From: VAZQ01 sp963725185
GTDB lineage: Bacteria > Pseudomonadota > Alphaproteobacteria > Rhizobiales > Xanthobacteraceae
Assembly: GCA_963725185.1 (NCBI GenBank)
Contig: CAVRXO010000006.1
Coordinates: forward strand, 1,364,001 to 1,428,000
Length of the DNA: 64,000 nucleotides
Reading direction: 5' to 3'
This document shows positions 40,115 to 48,409 of this stretch, piece after piece (position 1 is the first letter of the stretch; each line of letters opens with the position of its first letter). The notes under the pieces were generated by a model. That model was not told where the DNA came from, did no database searches, and worked only from the letters and a program-made list of their open reading frames with translations. Position numbers and translations under genes: made by a program.

Positions 40115-40996
40115 CTACTTCAGTGGCAGGAACAGCTCCGCAACCGCCTCATGCTCCGGCACCTCCGGGAAAAAGCTCAGCCGCTGACAATAGATCGGGA
40201 AATCGCGTGCTTCCTCGCCGCTGGCCGGAAGCCAGTCGCGATAAAGGTAGAGCGCGGGGGGTTCCAGATTGTCCGTGTTGCCGACGACGCGCAGCACCGC
40301 GCAGCGTCCGCCGGGGATCTCGCCGGCTTTGATCTGCTCGCCGTTCGCCTCGATGGGTTGGTCGGTTCCGACACAAAGGTCCACGCTATAAGCGGCAGGC
40401 GACGCAGGACGCCGCTCAGAGCGCCAGACATTGAAGGTCGGACTTGTCTTGGGGTGCAGGCCGGCGGCCGTACGCCAGGCGATGAACCGCCGGATGGTGG
40501 CGCCGAGCGTCGCCGGGTCGCCCCGATGCTCCATGATCGCCACCGGCGTGGGGGGCACATCGCGAATTGTCACGTCGACAGTGGTAAAAGTCTTCTGCAT
40601 GAGCTTGCTCCTCGCATTGTCGAGAGGCCCGAAGGCGGCAAGCCACGGCTCCCAGTCGGGAGACTTCCGGAACGACGAAGGCGATTGCCCGAACCGTTGC
40701 CGAAAGGCGCGGGCGAAGGCGTCCGGTGCATCGTAACCGGCACCCATCGCTATGTCCGTGACGCTTTGGGCATCCATATAGGCCAGCCGGTGCGAAGCGC
40801 GCTTCAGACGGGCAAGCTGGACATAGCGATGCACGGATAACCCGAAGGTCGCCGTAAACTGCCGGTGGAAATGAAACTTCGAGAAGGCCGCAACACGGCT
40901 CACCGTTTCCAGGTCCAGATCACTGTCGAGATGCCGGTCGATATAGTCCAGCACCCGCCGCATCCGGGCCTGATAGTTTTGAAGCGCCGCCTTCAT
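40115..40996 (-). CDS. AraC-family regulator with GyrI-like effector domain
   Basis: The product has 293 residues from ATG 40996, which has GGAGGCGG just upstream; the longer frame to 41044 has no such site. The N-terminal double helix-turn-helix includes LETVSRVAAFSKFHFHRQF and SVTDIAMGAGYDAPDAFARA. The C-terminal half, from about residue 135 (TTVDVTIRDVPPTPVAIM), is a GyrI/SOUL-like small-molecule-binding domain, as in Rob or BmrR-type regulators. Members control efflux, stress or metabolic genes. No obvious target lies next to it except the FAD monooxygenase, which is convergent and 127 bp away. Confidence 0.88.
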   Translation of the reverse strand: MKAALQNYQARMRRVLDYIDRHLDSDLDLETVSRVAAFSKFHFHRQFTATFGLSVHRYVQLARLKRASHRLAYMDAQSVTDIAMGAGYDAPDAFARAFRQRFGQSPSSFRKSPDWEPWLAAFGPLDNARSKLMQKTFTTVDVTIRDVPPTPVAIMEHRGDPATLGATIRRFIAWRTAAGLHPKTSPTFNVWRSERRPASPAAYSVDLCVGTDQPIEANGEQIKAGEIPGGRCAVLRVVGNTDNLEPPALYLYRDWLPASGEEARDFPIYCQRLSFFPEVPEHEAVAELFLPLK

Positions 40997-41294
40997 CGTT
41001 CCGCCTCCGTGGCGGCTCCAGCTAGGCGCTGACGGCCATAACATGCTCGACCGATCTTGCGGTTTGGCATGAATTCAACCGGTGCCCGCCGGCGACCGCT
41101 TGCAGGCGCGCCCGATTTACGGGTGAACGGCGAAACGCGGGTCGTATCCGGTGGGACAGGTTCGAAAATAAAGCGGAGCAAGACCTGCTGTTCAAGGGCG
41201 GAATTGCGGGGACTTCCCGCGCGTGCCTGTCTTGGACGGTCAATCGCGTCACAGCGCAGTGAGCCCCGGCGAAGACCGCCGCGGAAACGGCCCT

Positions 41295-41618
41295 TCAGGC
41301 CCGCGGGGATGCCGCTCCGGGCTTATGCTCGGCGAGCCGCCGCCGCAGGTTTTCCTCGGCCTGCGGGTCAGGATCGCGAAGTGCCGCGGCGAGAAGGCTC
41401 ATGGGCAGAGACAACATTACGAGCACGATGGCCGCCGTGACCATCTCTTGCCGAGCGCCCGGATAAGCCAGGGAAAACGCGAGGAGCCCGGCTGCACCCA
41501 TCAAGAACACAAGGGCGCAAATCGATGCCGATATTCTGATCGGACGCCAATTCTTCCGCCGCGCTTGTTCTTGCTCGCGAAGACTCTTGAGCTCGTTCTC
41601 GATCTCTTCTTGCGTCAC
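41295..41618 (-). CDS. Small two-helix membrane protein
   Basis: The product has 107 residues from GTG 41618 (VTQEEIENELKSLREQEQAR), after GGGGGAAG. The frame is open farther upstream without a better start. An amphipathic, charged N-terminal helix, possibly a coiled coil, is followed by two hydrophobic segments (ISASICALVFLMGAAGLLAF and MVTAAIVLVMLSLPMSLLAA). The C-terminal tail is charged (DPDPQAEENLRRRLAEHK). I do not recognise it. It lies between the AraC gene and the tRNA. Confidence 0.55.
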   Translation of the reverse strand: MTQEEIENELKSLREQEQARRKNWRPIRISASICALVFLMGAAGLLAFSLAYPGARQEMVTAAIVLVMLSLPMSLLAAALRDPDPQAEENLRRRLAEHKPGAASPRA

Positions 41619-41872
41619 AACGTCTTCCCCCGACCCGCCCGAAGCCCAACAGTACCACCGGGCACGCTCCTGTCCCATTCCTGGTTTCGCAAGGCGGGTG
41701 CCTTATTGGGAGGCGTTCCGGCTCACCGGCCTTTTGGCGGGCATCGAACCGAGATGATCGAGGCGCGGAAGCAGCAGCCAGTTAGGGGGGAGTCAAGCGG
41801 CCCTGATGTTGGCGCTGTGCTTGCCGGCGTGATTTCCGAAACAGAGATCACGCGCTAAGTTGTTGAAGTCTT

Positions 41873-41947
<75 letters not shown>

Positions 41948-42108
41948 ATCCGTTTGGGCAAGGCGGACTGGACCGCCTGAGCCATGCTATGCCAAATGGC
42001 GGCAGGCTTTGCAACCGCGGCCGGCGGGGGCGGGGGCGGCGGACCATCGGCCGAGCAGACCGCCTGGGCCAAAGCCGTCGAATGTGTCTTGGTCTTGCGC
42101 CCCCGGCA

Positions 42109-42149
42109 CGACCCCCACCCCAGCCTTGCCCACAAGGGGAGGGCGCCCT
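42109..42149. repeat. Intergenic repeat, family E (CCCTCNCCCC type), partial copy
   Basis: CCACCCCAGCCTTGCCCAC followed by AAGGGGAGGGCGCCCT matches the widespread palindromic repeat family also seen near 53.86 kb. It lies between tRNA-Gly and the YbaK-type gene. Confidence 0.5.
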
Positions 42150-42216
42150 CCGAATGCGCGGCTGGTTCCCTGGATTTCAGCAAAACCGCAGTAACCGACC
42201 GCCGACAACCCCGCCC

Positions 42217-42732
42217 ATGCCCGCCACACCCGACGACCTGTTCGCCTTTCTTGACCGGCTCGGCATCGCGCATGCGACCGTCACCCATGCGCCGGCGTTC
42301 ACGGTCGAGGAGGCACGGGCGCTGCGCGGCCGGGTCGCCGGCGGCCATACCAAGAACCTGTTCCTCAAGGACAAGAAGGATGCCCTGTTCCTGGTGGTGG
42401 CGCTGGAGGATGCGGCGATCGAGCTCAAATCGCTGCACCGCCGGCTCGGCGCCAGCGGCCGCTTCTCGTTCGGCTCGGCCGAGCTCCTGCGCGCGACGCT
42501 CGGGGTCGAGCCCGGCGCCGTCACCCCGTTCGCGGCGCTCAACGACACCGACGCGCGGGTGAGCGTGGTGCTCGATGCCGTCATGATGCGGCACGCAATG
42601 CTCAATTATCATCCGCTGCGCAACACCATGACGACCTCGATCGCGGGCGACGACCTGGTCAAGTTCCTGGCCGCGACCGGGCATCCGCCCCGCATCCTGG
42701 CGGTCGCGGAGGCGCCGCCGGCCACGCCTTGA
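42217..42732 (+). CDS. YbaK/ProX-type aminoacyl-tRNA deacylase domain protein
   Basis: The product has 171 residues from ATG 42217 (MPATPDDLFAFLDRLGI); the upstream open frame crosses a repeat and the tRNA. The domain matches free-standing prolyl-tRNA-synthetase-associated editing proteins, with HAPAFTVEEARALRG, GGHTKNLFLKDKKDALFLVV and SVVLDAVMMRHAMLNYHPLR. Family members hydrolyse mischarged Ala- or Cys-tRNA(Pro). The lysine in the LFLKDKK stretch is the usual conserved residue. The thioredoxin-like gene follows 118 bp later. Confidence 0.88.
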   Translation: MPATPDDLFAFLDRLGIAHATVTHAPAFTVEEARALRGRVAGGHTKNLFLKDKKDALFLVVALEDAAIELKSLHRRLGASGRFSFGSAELLRATLGVEPGAVTPFAALNDTDARVSVVLDAVMMRHAMLNYHPLRNTMTTSIAGDDLVKFLAATGHPPRILAVAEAPPATP

Positions 42733-42850
42733 CCCCAATTGCAATCATGCGCACGGATACCATTTAATTGGCTGGATTGAGGTTTCGGACGCCGCCGGGC
42801 CCCGGAGCCGCCGACCGGAACAAACCCGAAGAGCGCCAAGCCACAAGGAC

Positions 42851-43762
42851 ATGATCGACATGCTGCAGAATGCCGGGGCGACGGCGGTCGCGGAGGCGGC
42901 CGTCAAGGACACCACCACCCAGACGTTCGTGAAGGACGTGATCGAGGAATCGAAGCGCCAGCCGGTGCTGGTGGATTTCTGGGCGGAGTGGTGCGGGCCG
43001 TGCAAGCAGCTCACCCCGGTGCTGGAAAAGGTGGTGCGAGCCGCCAAGGGCAAGGTCAAGCTCGTCAAGATGGACATCGACAAGCACCCGGCGATCCCGG
43101 GGCAGTTGGGCATCCAGTCGATCCCCGCGGTGTTCGCCTTCGTCAACGGCCAGCCGGTCGACGGCTTCATGGGGGCGCTGCCGGAGTCGCAGGTGACGGC
43201 CTTCATCGAGCGCCTGACCAAGGACCGCATCGGGGGCGAGGAACAGGACCTGCTCAAGACCGCGGACGCGGCGCTGGCGAGCGGCGATGCGGCCGCCGCT
43301 GCCGATCTCTATGCGCAGATCCTGGCCGAGGATGCGGCCAACACGGCGGCGCTGGCCGGGCTCGCGCGTGCCTATTTGGCGAGCGGCGCGATCGAGCAGG
43401 CGAAACAGACACTCGCCATGGTGCCGGAAGCCAAGCGCAATGAGACGCCGGTCGCCGCCGCGCGCGCCGCGCTCGAGCTCGCCGAGCAGGCCAAGTCGGT
43501 CGGCCCGCTCAATGAGCTGGAGCAGAAGGTCAAGGCCAATCCGCTCGATCACCAGGCGCGGTTCGATCTGGCGGTGGCGATGAACAGCAAGAACCGCCGC
43601 CAGGAGGCGGTCGACAACCTGATCGAGATCGTGCGGCGCGACCGCAAATGGAACGACGACGGCGCGCGCAAGCAGCTGGTGCAATTCTTCGAGGCCTGGG
43701 GCCCGACCGACGAGGCGACGGTCCAGGGCCGCAAGCGGCTGTCGTCCATCCTGTTTGCGTGA
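42851..43762 (+). CDS. cnoX: Thioredoxin/TPR protein, CnoX (YbbN)-like
   Basis: The product has 303 residues. The N-terminal thioredoxin fold has VLVDFWAEWCGPCKQLTP, keeping both redox cysteines, and the cis-proline segment GIQSIPAVFAF. The C-terminal half from about residue 130 is TPR-like (ADAALASGDAAAAADLYAQI, ALAGLARAYLASGAIEQA). In E. coli CnoX is a chaperedoxin that protects proteins from oxidation and hands them to GroEL; the bacterium here keeps the CGPC motif, so thiol reduction is likely. Starts at 42851 and 42860 are both possible. The LON-domain gene follows after 57 bp, an arrangement usual in Hyphomicrobiales. Confidence 0.9.
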   Translation: MIDMLQNAGATAVAEAAVKDTTTQTFVKDVIEESKRQPVLVDFWAEWCGPCKQLTPVLEKVVRAAKGKVKLVKMDIDKHPAIPGQLGIQSIPAVFAFVNGQPVDGFMGALPESQVTAFIERLTKDRIGGEEQDLLKTADAALASGDAAAAADLYAQILAEDAANTAALAGLARAYLASGAIEQAKQTLAMVPEAKRNETPVAAARAALELAEQAKSVGPLNELEQKVKANPLDHQARFDLAVAMNSKNRRQEAVDNLIEIVRRDRKWNDDGARKQLVQFFEAWGPTDEATVQGRKRLSSILFA

Positions 43763-43819
43763 GGCAGCGCGCAGGGAATTGATCGGGCCCTCCGGCAGCG
43801 GCGGATGGGGAGAACCACG

Positions 43820-44494
43820 ATGCCGATGAACGCACGCTATCTCGGGCCCGCCGACCTGCCGGAGATCCTTGCGGTGTTTCCGCTGGCGGGCGCGCTCCTG
43901 CTGCCGCGCGGGCAATTGCCGCTCAATATTTTCGAGCCGCGCTATCTGATGATGGTCGACGACGCGTTCGCTTGCGGCCGCCGGCTGATCGGCATGATCC
44001 AGCCCGACGCGGCGCATCCGGGTCCGGAAGAGCGGCCCAATCTCTACAAGATCGGCTGCGTCGGCCGCCTCACGCAGCTGACCGAGACCGGCGACGGCCG
44101 CTACATGATCCAGCTCACCGGCATCGCCCGCTTCCGCATCGAGGCCGAGCTGCCGGTCGACACGCCCTATCGGCAATGCCGGGTGACCTACGCGCCGTTC
44201 GCGGATGATTTCGTCGGCCACAAGGGCGAGGACGCGGTCGATCGCGAGAGCCTCTTGAAGGCGCTGTCGGATTTTCTCCAGGCCAATGATCTCAAGGCCG
44301 ATTGGGACGGGATCGAGAAGGCTCCCAACGAGGCCCTGGTCAACGCGCTCGCCATGATGTCGCCCTACGGGCCGGCCGAGAAGCAGGCCCTGCTGGAGGC
44401 GCCCGATCTGAAGTCCCGCGCCGAGATCCTGGTGGCGGTCACCGAAATCGAGCTGGCCAAGAGCCGGACGACGGGCGAGACCCCCTTGCAGTAG
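43820..44494 (+). CDS. LON substrate-binding domain protein
   Basis: The product has 224 residues from ATG 43820, seven bases after GGGGAG; the frame from 43805 lacks a ribosome site. It consists only of the N-terminal domain of Lon protease (LPLNIFEPRYLMMVDDAFA, RLIGMIQPDAAHPG, GCVGRLTQLTETGDGRYMI) plus a helical tail, with no ATPase or protease part. Such proteins are thought to bind unfolded substrates, with no proven role. The stop codon TAG at 44492-44494 is the first three bases of a 25-bp inverted repeat, so an insertion of that element may have set the present C-terminus. Confidence 0.88.
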   Translation: MPMNARYLGPADLPEILAVFPLAGALLLPRGQLPLNIFEPRYLMMVDDAFACGRRLIGMIQPDAAHPGPEERPNLYKIGCVGRLTQLTETGDGRYMIQLTGIARFRIEAELPVDTPYRQCRVTYAPFADDFVGHKGEDAVDRESLLKALSDFLQANDLKADWDGIEKAPNEALVNALAMMSPYGPAEKQALLEAPDLKSRAEILVAVTEIELAKSRTTGETPLQ

Positions 44495-44583
44495 GGCGCA
44501 ATCGCTTTATTGCGCCGCTGTGCGAAGCCGGGTGTCCCGGGCTCATGGATGGGCTGATGGCGCAATAAAGCGATTGCGCCCTA
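44492..44583. repeat. Intergenic palindromic element, family C (perfect 25-bp inverted repeat)
   Basis: The left arm at 44492-44516 starts TAGGGCGCAATCGC. The right arm at 44559-44583 is its exact reverse complement over 25 bases. The 42-base loop contains a smaller AGCC/GGCT stem. The left end provides the stop codon of the LON-domain gene. Confidence 0.85.
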
Positions 44584-44585
44584 CC

Positions 44586-44621
44586 AAGCCGTTGAACGGC
44601 TTGCGGGGTCCCATCGGGACC
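44586..44621. repeat. Two tandem short perfect palindromes upstream of trm112
   Basis: AAGCCGTT-G-AACGGCTT (44586-44602) and GGTCCC-ATC-GGGACC (44607-44621) follow the family C element directly. They could form two small hairpins in the Trm112 leader. Confidence 0.5.
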
Positions 44622-44662
44622 TGTAGACCGCCGTCATTCGTTCGCAGAACTGGAGCCTTGGC

Positions 44663-44863
44663 ATGACCGCCGCACCGTCCGATCGTCCGCCCGGCAGCAT
44701 CGATCCCAAGCTGCTTGAGATCCTGGTCTGCCCCGTGACCAAGGGTCCGCTCGAATACGACCAGGCCAAGCAGGAATTGGTCTCGCGCTCGGCCAAGCTC
44801 GCCTATCCGATCCGCGACGGGATTCCGATCATGCTGCCCGAGGAGGCGCGTCCGCTCGAATAG
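44663..44863 (+). CDS. Trm112 family protein
   Basis: The product has 66 residues, normal for bacterial Trm112-like proteins (YcaR type). DPKLLEILVCPVTKGPLEYD and SRSAKLAYPIRDGIPIMLPE are the family signature. Only one cysteine remains of the zinc-ribbon pairs, as in many bacterial members. In eukaryotes and archaea Trm112 activates methyltransferases; bacterial roles are uncertain. It lies after the LON-domain gene, a common pairing in this order. Confidence 0.92.
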   Translation: MTAAPSDRPPGSIDPKLLEILVCPVTKGPLEYDQAKQELVSRSAKLAYPIRDGIPIMLPEEARPLE

Positions 44864-44910
44864 GTCGCGCGCGCCGCCTCTGAGCTCAGACACCATCAAG
44901 GAAACGGCCC

Positions 44911-45534
44911 ATGCTGAAAGTCTGGGGGCGCAAGAACTCGGCCAATGTCCAGAAGGTGATGTGGGGCATCGGCGAGCTCAAGCTCGCGCATGAGCGCGTC
45001 GACATCGCCGGCGCATTCGGCCGCAACCGGGAAGCGGCCTATCTGACGCTCAATCCGAACGGGCTGGTGCCGACGCTGGAGGACGGCGACCTGGTGCTCT
45101 GGGAATCCAACACGATCCTGCGCTACCTCGCCGGCCTGCACGGCAAGGGCACGCTCGAGCCGGCCGATCCGCAGGAGCGGGCGCGCGCCGGCCAATGGAT
45201 GGACTGGCAATTGTCGGTGCTCGGCCCCGCCATCCACGAAACCTTCTGGGGGCTGGTGCGCACGCCGCCGCAGAAACGCGACCTCGCCGCCATCGAGGCC
45301 TCCAAAGCCAAGACCACCGCGGCGATCGAGATCCTCGACGCCCAACTCGCCAAGACCGCCTATGTGGCCGGCGACGCGTTCTCCATGGGCGACATCCCGG
45401 TCGGCATTTTCGGCTACCGGTTCCACGCGCTGGTGCCGGAGCGGCCGCCGCTGCCGAATTTCGAGCGCTGGTACGCCGCGCTCGCCGCCCGCCCGGCGTT
45501 TCAAGATCACATCCTGTCGATGCCGCTCGACTGA
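44911..45534 (+). CDS. Glutathione S-transferase
   Basis: The product has 207 residues. The N-terminal thioredoxin-like domain has KVWGRKNSANVQKVMWGIGE, with the serine typical of theta/beta-like bacterial GSTs, and the cis-proline NPNGLVPTLEDGDLVLWES, whose glutamate-serine pair binds the glutathione gamma-glutamyl group. The helical C-terminal domain includes AYVAGDAFSMGDIPVGIFGY. Cytoplasmic, conjugating or reducing electrophiles with glutathione; the substrate is unknown. It starts 47 bp after trm112. Confidence 0.9.
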   Translation: MLKVWGRKNSANVQKVMWGIGELKLAHERVDIAGAFGRNREAAYLTLNPNGLVPTLEDGDLVLWESNTILRYLAGLHGKGTLEPADPQERARAGQWMDWQLSVLGPAIHETFWGLVRTPPQKRDLAAIEASKAKTTAAIEILDAQLAKTAYVAGDAFSMGDIPVGIFGYRFHALVPERPPLPNFERWYAALAARPAFQDHILSMPLD

Positions 45535-45569
45535 CGGGCGCACGTGGCGCCGAAGCGCGGCAGTGCCCA

Positions 45570-45680
45570 ACACTTGTCCCGGCCTTGAGCCGGGACCGTA
45601 CAAACTCAGAGCTTCGTAGCGGTCCCGGCTCATAGCGCGCCGAAGACGCGCGTAAACGCGCTAGTGGCCGGGACAAGTGT
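45570..45680. repeat. Intergenic palindromic repeat, family B, copy 1
   Basis: The ends are ACACTTGTCCCGGCC and GGCCGGGACAAGTGT, a perfect 15-bp inverted repeat. Inside lie TTGAGCCGGGACCGTAC and the GAAGACGCGCGTAAACGC core (45642-45659), the latter also present in family A. It sits between the GST and outer-membrane protein genes. Confidence 0.85.
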
Positions 45681-45773
45681 GTGCGTAAGCGCACGCGGCA
45701 GGACGGCTTAGCCGTTCGTTAAGGTTAATGCTCGATGATCGAAAGGAGGTGGGGACCGTAGCGTCGGATCGGA

Positions 45774-46907
45774 ATGTGGGCGATGCGTTGGCGTCTTGTC
45801 GTGCTGCCAGTGATGGCAATCGTCGGTCTCATTCCTGCGGCGCGCGCCGGCGCCCTCGATCAGGCCGCGCTGCGCGGCTCGACCGCCAGCTACGGCGCTC
45901 CCGAATATCCGATCATCCAGACCGAACCGTCCGATCCGTATCCGCCCTATCCGGTTTCGTCTCCGTCATCCTATCCGGCCGCACGCGCCGCTTCGCAACC
46001 GGTCGCTCCGCCGCAAGCCTCGCTGCTGCATGGCCTCACGTTCAATGTCGGGGCGCGCTATTGGTACAGCAGCGGCCGGCTAGCGAAGGATTTGTATGAC
46101 GATCCACGCTCGAGCCAGAATCTCAATTCGCGCCTGACCTATTCGGGCCTCAGCAGCGGTAGCTTCGAAGGTTTCGGCCGCATCGACACGACCTTCGGAT
46201 CCTTTTTCAAGGGCTATGCGGGCTTGAGCGGCCTCGACAGCGGGACGCTCAACGACGAGGATTTCCCGCCCGTGACCGAGCCCTATTCCAACACGTTGAG
46301 CCAGCAGCAAGGCGGCAAGCTCGGCTACGGCAGCATCGACTTCGGGCAAATCGTCGCGCGCACGGATCGCGTCAGGGCGAGCCTGTTCGTGGGCTACGGC
46401 TATCTCAACGAAACCGTCAACGCCTTCGGTTGCCAGCAGATCGCCGGCAATCCGGGCATCTGCGTTCCGAGCATCAATGCCGGGGTGCTGGGCATCACCG
46501 AGGAGTCCCGCTGGCAATTCGCGCGCCTGGGGATCCTGGCCGAGTTCAAGCTGCTCGACTGCCTCACGCTCAGCGCCGAGGCGGCGTGGCTGCCCTACGA
46601 GCAGGTAGTCGCACAGGACACCCATTGGCTGCGGCTCGGCACAGCGCCGCTCGACTTTGCGGGGCCGATCCCGGAAAGCGGAAGCGGCACCGGAGTTCAG
46701 GTCGAAGCCATCATGTCGTATCAGGTCAACGACAAGGTCACGGTCGGGCTCGGCGGCCGCTATTGGTATCTGCAGGCCCACGGCGGCGCCGACCTCGAGA
46801 GCGTGGTCGTCGGCTGGCCGTTCGCCGCGGTGGCGCAGCCGCTCAATTTCAGCACCACGCGCTACGGCGGCTTCGCGCAAGGCGCCTACAAGTTCGGACC
46901 GCTTTGA
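45774..46907 (+). CDS. Outer-membrane beta-barrel protein
   Basis: The product has 377 residues, or 374 if ATG 45783 is used. The signal peptide (RWRLVVLPVMAIVGLIPAAR) is followed by a Pro/Ser/Tyr-rich stretch of about 60 residues (DPYPPYPVSSPSSYPAARA). The barrel begins at LTFNVGARYWYSSGRLAKDL. Alternating hydrophobic strands with aromatic girdles follow (GFGRIDTTFGSFFKGYAGLS, VGLGGRYWYLQAHGGADLE), and the last strand is RYGGFAQGAYKFGPL. It resembles outer-membrane proteins of Bradyrhizobium-type bacteria; pore function is not shown. It is the only barrel in the window. Confidence 0.75.
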   Translation: MWAMRWRLVVLPVMAIVGLIPAARAGALDQAALRGSTASYGAPEYPIIQTEPSDPYPPYPVSSPSSYPAARAASQPVAPPQASLLHGLTFNVGARYWYSSGRLAKDLYDDPRSSQNLNSRLTYSGLSSGSFEGFGRIDTTFGSFFKGYAGLSGLDSGTLNDEDFPPVTEPYSNTLSQQQGGKLGYGSIDFGQIVARTDRVRASLFVGYGYLNETVNAFGCQQIAGNPGICVPSINAGVLGITEESRWQFARLGILAEFKLLDCLTLSAEAAWLPYEQVVAQDTHWLRLGTAPLDFAGPIPESGSGTGVQVEAIMSYQVNDKVTVGLGGRYWYLQAHGGADLESVVVGWPFAAVAQPLNFSTTRYGGFAQGAYKFGPL

Positions 46908-46940
46908 GGTTTGTTTGTTTGGTCGCACTGTCGAACCACA

Positions 46941-47013
46941 CTTGTCCCGGCCTTGAGCCGGGACCGTACCAACCTCAGAGCTTGTAACGGTCCCGGCTCA
47001 AGGCCGGGACAAG
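46941..47013. repeat. Intergenic palindromic repeat, family B, copy 2 (between convergent genes)
   Basis: The arms at 46941-46967 and 46987-47013 are perfectly complementary over 27 bases around a 19-base loop (ACCAACCTCAGAGCTTGTA). This short version lacks the GAAGACG core. It lies between convergent genes and could act as a two-way terminator. Confidence 0.85.
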
Positions 47014-47023
47014 GAGGCTGATG

Positions 47024-48358
47024 CTACAGCGCTTCGCCCTTGAGCAGCCTGGGCACGTCGCCGACCAGGCCGGCAGCCTCGCGAATGAAGACCTGCTTGA
47101 GCCGCGGCAGGCGATCGACCAGCCCGAGGCCGACATCGCGCACCAGGCGCAGGATGTCGGAGCGATTGGAAAAAAGCCGGTTGAGGCCATCGGTCGCGAC
47201 CCCCATGGCCATGGTGTCGAACCGCCGCCAGCGCTGGTAGCGCTCCAGCACCGCGGCCGAGCCGGGATCGAGCCCGAGCCGCGCCGCATCCACCACGGTT
47301 TCGGCCAGCGCCGCCACGTCCTTGAGACCCATATTGAGTCCCTGCCCGGCGATCGGATGGATCACGTGGGCGGCATCGCCGACCAGCGCCAGCCGCGGCG
47401 CGATGAAGTCGCGCGCGACCCACAAGCCGATCGGATAGGCGCGGCGCGGCCCCACGGCCTCGATCTCGCCCAGATGCAGCCCGAAGCGGCGCTCGAGCTC
47501 GGCATGGAAATCGCCGTCCGGCAGCGCCAGGATGCGCTTGGCCTCGTCCGCCTGCTCGGTCCACACGATCGAGCAGCGGCGGTCCTGAAGCGGCAGGATC
47601 GCGAACGGCCCGGCCGGAAGGAAATGCTCCTCCGCCCGGCCGCCATGATCGCGCTCATGGGCGACCGTGGCCACGATGGCGGATTGGCCATAGTTCCAGC
47701 CGCGCGTCGGAATGCCGGCGCGCTCGCGGATGCCGGAGCGCGCGCCATCGGCGGCGACCAGGAGTCGCGCTCGCGCGCGTCCGTCCGTGAGCTCGACGCC
47801 CACCTCGGCGCCGTCGACCGAGGGCGTGAAGTCGGCGATCCCGGCGGGCCGCAGGACGACGCCGGTGTCCCGCGCGCGGGAGAGCAGCGCAGCGTGCAGC
47901 GGACCGTTCTCCACCATGTGGGCAAAGGGCTGGCCCGGCTCCGCATCCCCCGCGAAGGTCAGGAACACCGGTCGCACCGCGTCGGTGAGCCGGCTGTCGG
48001 TCACCACCATGTCGAGGATGGGCTGCGCTTGCCCGGCGACGGCGTCCCAGACGCCGATTGCCTGGAACAATCGCTGCGCCGCCGCCACGATGGCGGAGGC
48101 GCGCGGGTCACTCAAGGATTGGTCGAGCGCGGGGTCGGCAAGCGTGACCGAGAAGCTCGCGCCCAGCGCTTGTCGCAACGCCACCGCCAGCGCGAGCCCG
48201 GCGACGCCGCCACCGCCGATGAGGACGTCGACCGCAGCGTCGGTCTCGCGATCTTGCGCCTGCGTCCATGGCCAAATCCGTCTCCTGCTCCGGTCTCCCG
48301 ACGGCCGCCCATCATAGCAGCCGCGCCTGCTTGACTTCGAGCCCGCCGGGCGTGTCAT
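47024..48358 (-). CDS. UbiH/UbiF/COQ6-type FAD-dependent ubiquinone hydroxylase
   Basis: Members add ring hydroxyls during ubiquinone synthesis at the inner membrane. The FAD motif VDVLIGGGGVAGLALAVALR, the DG motif LLVAADGARSGIRERAG and the family signature GDAAHVIHPIAGQGLNMGL are all present, and the length of about 400 residues from the FAD motif is normal. The N-terminus is unclear. The frame from 48358 adds 43 arginine-rich residues unlike the family. A better ATG at 48269 is one base out of frame, so an indel near 48,245 is possible. Which ring position it hydroxylates cannot be told. tesB is divergent. Confidence 0.88.
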   Translation of the reverse strand: MTRPAGSKSSRRGCYDGRPSGDRSRRRIWPWTQAQDRETDAAVDVLIGGGGVAGLALAVALRQALGASFSVTLADPALDQSLSDPRASAIVAAAQRLFQAIGVWDAVAGQAQPILDMVVTDSRLTDAVRPVFLTFAGDAEPGQPFAHMVENGPLHAALLSRARDTGVVLRPAGIADFTPSVDGAEVGVELTDGRARARLLVAADGARSGIRERAGIPTRGWNYGQSAIVATVAHERDHGGRAEEHFLPAGPFAILPLQDRRCSIVWTEQADEAKRILALPDGDFHAELERRFGLHLGEIEAVGPRRAYPIGLWVARDFIAPRLALVGDAAHVIHPIAGQGLNMGLKDVAALAETVVDAARLGLDPGSAAVLERYQRWRRFDTMAMGVATDGLNRLFSNRSDILRLVRDVGLGLVDRLPRLKQVFIREAAGLVGDVPRLLKGEAL

Positions 48359-48409
48359 TGGCCGCCCCGAGCTGTGCCGCCTCCATCATGCCTTAGGAAA
48401 AGGAAGCCG

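Noticed and set aside
44365..44565. Short frame inside the family C repeat between LON and Trm112 genes
   Set aside because: It is made mostly of repeat arms and antisense LON sequence, with no coding signal.
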